DNA of 64,000 bases from Vogesella urethralis (lineage in GTDB: Bacteria; Pseudomonadota; Gammaproteobacteria; Burkholderiales; Chromobacteriaceae), in the NCBI RefSeq assembly GCF_007644045.2, contig NZ_VMDW02000054.1, positions 35,256 through 99,255 on the forward strand, in the 5' to 3' direction. Under the pieces are notes generated by a model. That model did no database searches, had not been told where the DNA came from, and worked only from the letters and a program-made list of their open reading frames with translations. The position numbers and the translations under genes were made by a program. Positions 62,359-64,000 of this stretch are shown here, one piece after another; positions within the stretch are counted from its first letter, which is position 1; the number at the start of each line of letters is the position of its first letter.

Positions 62359-62974
62359 CTGCCAAGCCCCGCTGATATACCTGGTGGACGACGACAACGC
62401 CGTCCGCGATGCCCTGGCCTTGCTGCTGCGCAGCGTCGGCCTGCGTTCACAAGGCTTTGCCGACCCGGCGGCTTTTCTGGCGGCCTACGAACCGCATGCC
62501 ATCGGCTGTGTGGTGCTGGACTTGCGCATGCCCGGCATCGGCGGGCTGGAAGTACTGACCCGCTTGCAAGCAAGCAGCGACCTGCCGGTGATCCTGCTGA
62601 CCGGGCATGGCAATGTGGAGCATTGCCGGCGCGCATTCAAGCAAGGCGCCTGCGAGTTCCTGCAAAAACCGGTAGACGACGATGTGCTTCTGGAAGCCGT
62701 ACAGCTGGCCGTACGCCAGCACAGCAGCCGCCGTGCCAGCCAGGCGGCCAGCCAGGCCGCTCGCGACCGGCTGGCCCGCTTGTCTGGCCGAGAGCACGAC
62801 GTGCTGCAGCGTATTGCAGAGGGCATGAGCAACAAAGCCATCGCCCGCGAACTCGAACTGTCGCCGCGTACGGTAGAAACCTACCGCGCCAATGTGTTTG
62901 CCAAGCTGGAAGTGGACACGCTGGCACAGTTGATCCGCGATTACTGGCTGCTGCGCACGCCACCGGCTCCGTAA
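62351..62974 (+). CDS. FixJ/NarL-type response regulator
   Basis: 207 aa. Receiver domain with DDD at residues 13-15, phospho-acceptor Asp57 (VVLDLRMPG), Thr84 and Lys106, then a LuxR/GerE helix-turn-helix (LSGREHDVLQRIAEGMSNKAIARELELSPRTVETYRANVFAKL). It starts inside the kinase gene, so the pair is a cognate two-component system. The palindrome at 62968-62983 overlaps its stop codon. Confidence 0.94.
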   Translation: MADCQAPLIYLVDDDNAVRDALALLLRSVGLRSQGFADPAAFLAAYEPHAIGCVVLDLRMPGIGGLEVLTRLQASSDLPVILLTGHGNVEHCRRAFKQGACEFLQKPVDDDVLLEAVQLAVRQHSSRRASQAASQAARDRLARLSGREHDVLQRIAEGMSNKAIARELELSPRTVETYRANVFAKLEVDTLAQLIRDYWLLRTPPAP

Positions 62975-62983
62975 TCCTACGGA
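62968..62983. promoter_or_regulatory. Palindrome TCCGTA-N4-TACGGA upstream of the HbpS-like gene
   Basis: TCCGTA-ATCC-TACGGA (18 bp perfect arms if the flanking C/G is counted). Its centre is about 65 nt before a putative start site set by TACACT (63029-63034). Same sequence, bar two loop bases, as 60904-60919. Confidence 0.65.
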
Positions 62984-63066
62984 GACCGCTCCGCAGCCGT
63001 GCGAATGTTGCCATCGCCACGGTTTCCCTACACTGCATGCATCACTGACCCGTGTGGAGAAACCGA

Positions 63067-63549
63067 ATGAAAACGACCCTGTTTGCCCTGAGCCTGCTGG
63101 CGACCCTCACTACCGCCGTGGCCGCGCCGCTGAACGAACGCAACCTGGCGCTGGCCGATGCCCAGAAGCTGGCCACCGATGCCGTAGCCCAATGTCTGGC
63201 CAAAGGCTGGCAGGTTGGCGTCAGCGTGGTCGATCGTGGCGGCAACCTGAAAGCCTTTGCCCGCGCCGATGCCGCCGGCCCGCACACCATCGCCGCCAGC
63301 CAGGCCAAGGCCTTTACTGCGCTGTCCACCCGCAACACCAGCCTGGCGGTGATGGAAAACGCCCAGAAAAACCCGGCTGCGGCCAACCTGGCGGACATTC
63401 CCGGCTTCCTGTTGTTGGGCGGCGGCGTGCCCCTGAAAGCCGGCAATGAGGTCATCGGTGCCATGGGCATCGGTGGCGCACCGGGCGGCCATCTGGATGA
63501 GCAGTGCGCACTGGCGGCCATCGAGGCCAACGCGGCCCTGTTCCGGTAA
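63067..63549 (+). CDS. HbpS/GlcG-family secreted protein
   Basis: 160 aa. Signal peptide MKTTLFALSLLATLTTAVAA, then a PF03928-type domain: LADAQKLATDAVAQCLAKGWQVGVSVVDRGGNLKAFARADAAGPHTIAASQAKAFTAL and LLGGGVPLKAGNEVIGAMGIGGAPGGHLDEQCA. Relatives include the Streptomyces haem-binding HbpS, an accessory to a two-component system. GGAG lies 7 nt before ATG 63067. The kinase-regulator pair directly upstream suggests it is their target or sensor partner. Confidence 0.85.
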   Translation: MKTTLFALSLLATLTTAVAAPLNERNLALADAQKLATDAVAQCLAKGWQVGVSVVDRGGNLKAFARADAAGPHTIAASQAKAFTALSTRNTSLAVMENAQKNPAAANLADIPGFLLLGGGVPLKAGNEVIGAMGIGGAPGGHLDEQCALAAIEANAALFR

Positions 63550-63587
63550 GTAGAGCCGGCACCACAACGCCGCAGGCAGCGTACAAT

Positions 63588-63615
63588 AAAGGCGTGCAGA
63601 TGCTGCACGCCTTTT
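63588..63615 (+). terminator. Intrinsic terminator of the HbpS-like gene
   Basis: AAAGGCGTGCA (63588-63598), 5-nt loop, TGCACGCCTTTT (63604-63615), TG then CTT. Confidence 0.8.
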
Positions 63616-63646
63616 GTCTTGAAGAATGCCCGGCTATCCCCCACTC

Positions 63647-63961
63647 ATGCGCCTGCTTACGCTGTTCCTGCTCCTGCCTGCGGTTTCTGCCCTGGCCTCG
63701 TCCCCGCTCACCGTGTACAGCATGCTCTACCCGCCGTTACACATGGGCCCCGGGCACGACAGCCAGCCGGGGATCGGGGACGACATGGTACGCGCGGCCG
63801 CAGCCCAGGCCGGCTTGCCGGTGGAAATCCGCACCGTCCCCTGGGCCAGAGCGCAGTTGATGACGCAGCAGCGGCGCGGTGTCTGCCTGTTTCCGCTCAC
63901 CCGCCTGCCGGCACGCGAAGCGCAGCGACGTCCCCCCAATCTCAGTAGCACTACGCTTTAG
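63647..63961 (+). pseudogene. Truncated periplasmic solute-binding protein (family 3 type)
   Basis: 104 aa. Signal peptide MRLLTLFLLLPAVSALA, then SPLTVYSMLYPPLHMGPGHDSQPGIGDDMVRAAAAQAGLPVEIRTVPWARAQLMTQQRRGVCLFPLTRLPAREAQ, the normal first lobe of an SBP_bac_3 protein. Family members are about 240-280 residues. The frame leaves homology after EAQR and stops 9 codons on. The base composition drops at about 63930, so I read it as interrupted rather than naturally short. Confidence 0.6.
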
Positions 63962-64000
63962 AGTCCAAGGCTAATTTACCGGATTTCTCCGCCAGTAATT
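63930..64000. mobile_element. Possible edge of an insertion sequence
   Basis: From about 63930 (GTCCCCCCAATCTCAG) the DNA is AT-richer and no longer continues the solute-binding gene. On the minus strand an open frame enters from beyond the window and ends NYWRRNPVN-stop at 63971-64000, which could be the end of a transposase. Too little is visible to name a family. Confidence 0.3.

Overview
The window reads as an ordinary chromosomal core segment of a high-GC betaproteobacterium of the order Neisseriales, most likely a Chromobacteriaceae relative (Vogesella, Aquitalea or Chromobacterium type). This is an inference from gene content and protein style: a Neisseria-type porin, a DsbA with a CxHC centre, coaE-zapD-yacG next to pilBCD, and sspAB next to petABC. 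No database search was possible. About 92-93 percent is coding. No CRISPR array, rRNA or complete mobile element is visible.

Layout. 1-3930 (minus): carA, a LeuE-type exporter and the 5' two thirds of carB. 4140-15607 (minus): a complete type II secretion operon gspC-D-E-F-G-H-I-J-K-L-M-N, with two extra genes (an 80-aa membrane protein and a DinB-family protein) between gspF and gspG. 15793-20621: acyl-CoA dehydrogenase, etfA and etfB (minus), then a MaoC-type hydratase and an acetyltransferase (plus). 20672-23440: queG against tsaE-amiC. 23516-28900 (minus): yacG, zapD, coaE and the type IV pilus genes pilD, pilC, pilB. 29055-32128: porin, photolyase, comEA-like competence gene. 32196-36868: ypjD-like gene, ffh, an orphan ATP-grasp gene, purB. 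37011-41166: initiator tRNA, uppP, dsbA, a SPOR protein, comM, ubiK. 41352-43088: sigma-54/NtrC-type regulatory sites and glnK-amtB. 43268-48060 (minus): sspB, sspA, petC-petB-petA, Nif3-like gene. 48202-50277 (minus): groEL-groES with a perfect CIRCE operator. 50411-56365 (minus): gltD-gltB. 56621-63549 (plus): cardiolipin synthase-like gene, a long leader plus a basic amino-acid decarboxylase, then a histidine kinase, a FixJ-type regulator and an HbpS/GlcG-type secreted protein. 63647-64000: a solute-binding protein gene that breaks off, apparently at the edge of an insertion.

The most striking signal is not a gene. The 10-mer TGCGGCCAAC, or its core GCGGCCAAC, recurs on both strands. My hand count is about 48 core copies in 64 kb, against roughly one or two expected by chance. 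Copies lie in genes in several reading frames (AAN, LAA, VGR, RWP), are enriched in intergenic DNA, and form inverted pairs and terminator stems. This is how DNA uptake sequences behave in Neisseria, but the sequence is different. The window also carries pilB, pilC, pilD, a comEA-like gene and comM, all used in natural transformation. I propose it as a candidate uptake-sequence dialect.

The second candidate is the kinase/FixJ-regulator/HbpS-like trio, framed by two near-identical palindromes, TCCGTA-N4-TACGGA. These suggest a self-regulated signalling unit whose output includes the secreted protein. Lesser points are the roughly 390-nt leader of the decarboxylase gene, a palindrome in the gltB-cls intergenic region, and the broken gene at the right edge.
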